A stretch of 64,000 nucleotides of DNA from Bacteroides bouchesdurhonensis (GTDB lineage: Bacteria; Bacteroidota; Bacteroidia; Bacteroidales; Bacteroidaceae): positions 4,943,779 through 5,007,778 of the forward strand of contig NZ_LT707006.1 in the NCBI RefSeq assembly GCF_900155865.1, given 5' to 3'. The notes below the pieces were generated by a model, which was not told the DNA's origin, made no database searches, and was given only the letters and a program-made list of their open reading frames with translations. Both the position numbers and the translations under genes were made by a program. Below, piece by piece: positions 61,790 through 64,000 of this stretch; the first letter of the stretch is position 1, and every line of letters begins with the position of its first letter.

Positions 61790-62857
61790 TTATTTTGCTT
61801 TTTGGGTCACAGGAATACGGAATAGTTCTGCATCCCAATCTGAATCGAGAATCACTACATCCAATGTGCGTTCTGCACCTGTAGTATTATCCTCCTTCAC
61901 ATTAATAAGTAGATGGTCTAAGTCACCACCTGCACCTAACCATGAATCTTCATCCTCAACTTCATTATCGGTACCTGTTTCACATATAAGTGCAATATAG
62001 CCTCCATCCGTTTCTACATAAAGTGTTTTAATGCGTTCTTTTGATTCAGTAGCATAGGTAGCCTCTAAACTTAAAGCGGTTCCATTGGCAAATGCCTGGG
62101 TCTTCTTATCGTCCGTGAAAAGTTTATAAGAAGTTGCCGGAGCCATACCCATCTGATTAATATTGATAACAATTTCTTCCGCATCACCGGCAGAAATAGT
62201 AATTGTTCCGGATTGTACATCACCAGCTACATTAGGTGCTAAAGAGAATTCCATCGTTTCTCCGTTCTTACCACGTGGATTCTTGATCTGAATCCAATCT
62301 GAACCATCACCTTCTCCCATCATATCAGCAGTCACTGCTTTCCAACGGCTAGCGGTTGTATTTATCTTCAAAGAAATAGTTTTCCCGGAATTATCACCCA
62401 TATACATATACATACCATATTGCTCATCAATATCACTCGATTCTATTGATAAGGTACATCCTGTAGAGTTCTTTCCTGCCTGAGTAACAGAGAATGTAAC
62501 AGAAGATGCACCAGCTACTAACTTAAATTTAGCTTCACGGTCTGTTGTATTTGGATTAGCTCCTGCTTTCACAGTAATCTCGGTTGTGCTTTTCACGCTG
62601 GCAGTACACCATGACTGCTCATTTACCTTTTCCAAGCTCAAATCTTTCTGTGCAGCATTCGTCTGAATCTTGATTACCTGCTCAGACAAAGCCTCCGGAT
62701 CAACATCCAACTTAGCATCAGCCTGATTAACAATCTTCAATTCATAAGTAACAGGGGCATTTTCTTCTTCATCGTCATCACTAGAACAACTACTAACTCC
62801 CATTGTTAATGTTACTGCCATTGCAGCAATCATCCAATAATTCATAATTTTTTTCAT
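61790..62857 (-). CDS. BACON-domain surface lipoprotein
   Basis: A 355-residue lipoprotein with lipobox SSC followed by SSDDDEEE, a strong surface-export signal. The first domain (about 40-130, with SWCTASVKSTTEITV, REAKFKLVAGASSVTFSVTQ) is BACON-like; a second BACON-like unit is at about 135-240 ending AEEIVININQMG. The C-terminal ~110 residues are unassigned. BACON domains are thought to bind glycans or mucin. It lies 35 bp downstream of the metalloprotease gene and is probably co-transcribed. Confidence 0.78.
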   Translation of the reverse strand: MKKIMNYWMIAAMAVTLTMGVSSCSSDDDEEENAPVTYELKIVNQADAKLDVDPEALSEQVIKIQTNAAQKDLSLEKVNEQSWCTASVKSTTEITVKAGANPNTTDREAKFKLVAGASSVTFSVTQAGKNSTGCTLSIESSDIDEQYGMYMYMGDNSGKTISLKINTTASRWKAVTADMMGEGDGSDWIQIKNPRGKNGETMEFSLAPNVAGDVQSGTITISAGDAEEIVININQMGMAPATSYKLFTDDKKTQAFANGTALSLEATYATESKERIKTLYVETDGGYIALICETGTDNEVEDEDSWLGAGGDLDHLLINVKEDNTTGAERTLDVVILDSDWDAELFRIPVTQKAK

Positions 62858-62892
62858 AACTCTACTTCTAATATTTAATTAAACTCAATCAA

Positions 62893-64000
62893 TTATTTCT
62901 TATACAACATGTTTATAATTGTTACCTGATAATCATAAAATGCACGTGTACGTGCATCACCTGATCCAAGTCTTGACTTATACAAATTCTGGACCTTCTT
63001 CAGTGTATTAGTAATAACCGGACGTCCTACACCAGCTGACAACTTAGCAGGAGTCATATTATGACGCGCATACGAAGTTTCCGCATCCAAGTGTTCATGT
63101 TTACATGAAGTCACATTGCAAAACTGATTGGACTGCTCCGTTACTTTAGCTACCATATCTTTCCAAGCTGCTTCCGGATCAGCCAATCCACCCGGTGCTC
63201 CCCCACCTAATCCTTTATTCATAGAAGGATCTAAATTAGAATACTTCATCAAGGCAGCTACAGCCGCACTTTGCAAGTTCATATCTTCCTGGGTCAATGA
63301 TTTCCCACTGATTGTATTAGCAAAGATCACCTGATAAACATCGTTGAAATAACTATCCAATGTATAGATATTCTCTTGTCCAGAGCGTTCACCTTCATAA
63401 ATCATTCCCATAGTAGCCGGACTAAGAATCTTACCAACAATAGAATATTGGAAATTATCAAATGCACTAGACTCCATCCCGTTTATACGCATAATACTTT
63501 CCGGTAACAACCACTTACGACAATTTAATGCCTGATCCACCAACCAGACCATCGCTTTCTTCTGTTTATCTTTTGTAATATAACGGGTATCATATTTCTG
63601 GCTTCCGTCTTGCACCAAATCAGTAAATTCCACTCCACCAAGATATGGCATCACATGAGTCAAATAACGCATATACTGACTTACACATGCCATATACATT
63701 TCATGAATATCGTTATAAGTGGTATTCTCTTTCTTCAACCATTCTTCAATATTAGCAATAATATACTGCAAATTCTTAATGCCATAGTTACTAGCCTTAA
63801 TATGATCATTACCTAAATCTTCAGTCTGATCTGTCGGATCTTCAGTTAAGAAAAGTTGTTGTGCACCAAATTGATACATTGGATCATCCTTCTTCTCCTC
63901 GATCATCGCATTCAGATATTTATATTCTGATTCCGGTGTCGGTGTATCCTTAAACACACGATATCCCCAATTAATAGCATATTTATCATATACGCCAATC
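62893..64000 (-). CDS. Zinc-dependent metalloprotease, C-terminal part (DUF5117/DUF4953-like, runs off the window)
   Basis: The C-terminal 369 codons of a large protein; the frame is open through the window edge (…IGVYDKYAINWGYR). The visible part contains LFLTEDPTDQTEDLGNDHIK and ASNYGIKNLQYIIANIEEWL, which match the C-terminal region of Bacteroides predicted zinc metalloproteases of the DUF5117-DUF4953 type. The catalytic HExxH motif would lie outside the window. Upstream of the BACON lipoprotein, suggesting a secreted or surface set. Confidence 0.75.
   Translation of the reverse strand, partial: IGVYDKYAINWGYRVFKDTPTPESEYKYLNAMIEEKKDDPMYQFGAQQLFLTEDPTDQTEDLGNDHIKASNYGIKNLQYIIANIEEWLKKENTTYNDIHEMYMACVSQYMRYLTHVMPYLGGVEFTDLVQDGSQKYDTRYITKDKQKKAMVWLVDQALNCRKWLLPESIMRINGMESSAFDNFQYSIVGKILSPATMGMIYEGERSGQENIYTLDSYFNDVYQVIFANTISGKSLTQEDMNLQSAAVAALMKYSNLDPSMNKGLGGGAPGGLADPEAAWKDMVAKVTEQSNQFCNVTSCKHEHLDAETSYARHNMTPAKLSAGVGRPVITNTLKKVQNLYKSRLGSGDARTRAFYDYQVTIINMLYKK

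Overview
The window looks like a chromosomal segment of a gut Bacteroides of the B. thetaiotaomicron group. Evidence: start codons preceded by A-rich sequence without strong Shine-Dalgarno sites; many Bacteroides-type promoters (-7 TANNTTTG, several with -33 TTTG 18-20 bp upstream); lipoproteins with Asp-rich surface-export signals after the lipobox cysteine; and Bacteroidetes families (GH92, GH78, PCMD, calycin-like, NigD-like, BACON, DUF6242, N-succinylornithine transcarbamylase). The gene order rhaR...rhaK/argR-argG-argC-argD matches what I remember of B. thetaiotaomicron, except that a GH78 rhamnosidase sits inside the rha locus.

Layout. 0-2.5 kb (minus): start of a GH92 mannosidase, then tetR-fabG-rluA. 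2.65 kb: initiator tRNA. 3.1-12.9 kb (minus): L-rhamnose locus, rhaK-rhaI-rhaT-rhaD-rhaO-GH78, followed by a terminator and separately promoted rhaR. The lipoprotein GH78 releases rhamnose, RhaT imports it, RhaI/K/D convert it to DHAP and lactaldehyde, and RhaO reduces the lactaldehyde. 13.1 kb: a strictly periodic array of CCCGGG palindromes between divergent rhaK and argR. 13.4-17.8 kb (plus): argR, a GNAT (probable N-succinylglutamate synthase), argG, argC, argD. 17.9-20.9 kb: proC, an XRE-cupin regulator and an acyl-CoA synthetase.

21.1-33.2 kb is accessory: a DUF2007 protein, three PCMD lipoproteins (one paired with an outer-membrane beta-barrel), a decayed IS3-family element, two nearly identical 1715-bp IS copies with separate target duplications (one inside the IS3 remnant, one just upstream of a PCMD lipoprotein gene), and an intact ISAon1-like element. 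tRNA-Gly and tRNA-Leu follow at 33.3-33.4 kb.

33.5-45.9 kb is core: argH, an SRPBCC protein, pyrE, recX, prmC (minus); ribD, DUF6242 lipoprotein, uppS, bamA, two Skp/OmpH chaperones, murI, DUF2007 (plus). 45.9-54.0 kb: aminotransferase, proB, YitT-like membrane protein, a long intergenic region with two repeat clusters, lemA, DUF3137, proA, argF'. 54.2-59.2 kb (minus): PASTA protein, rluD-type synthase, ddl, acyltransferase, NigD-like lipoprotein and rhodanese, tightly packed. 59.6-61.7 kb: rpmH, efp, a lipoprotein/PepSY pair. 61.8-64.0 kb (minus): a BACON lipoprotein downstream of a zinc metalloprotease that runs off the window.

Arginine and proline synthesis unify much of the window: argR, argA-like GNAT, argC, argD, argF', argG, argH, proA, proB and proC are present; argB is not seen. 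ArgF' and the GNAT indicate the Bacteroidetes route through N-succinylated intermediates.
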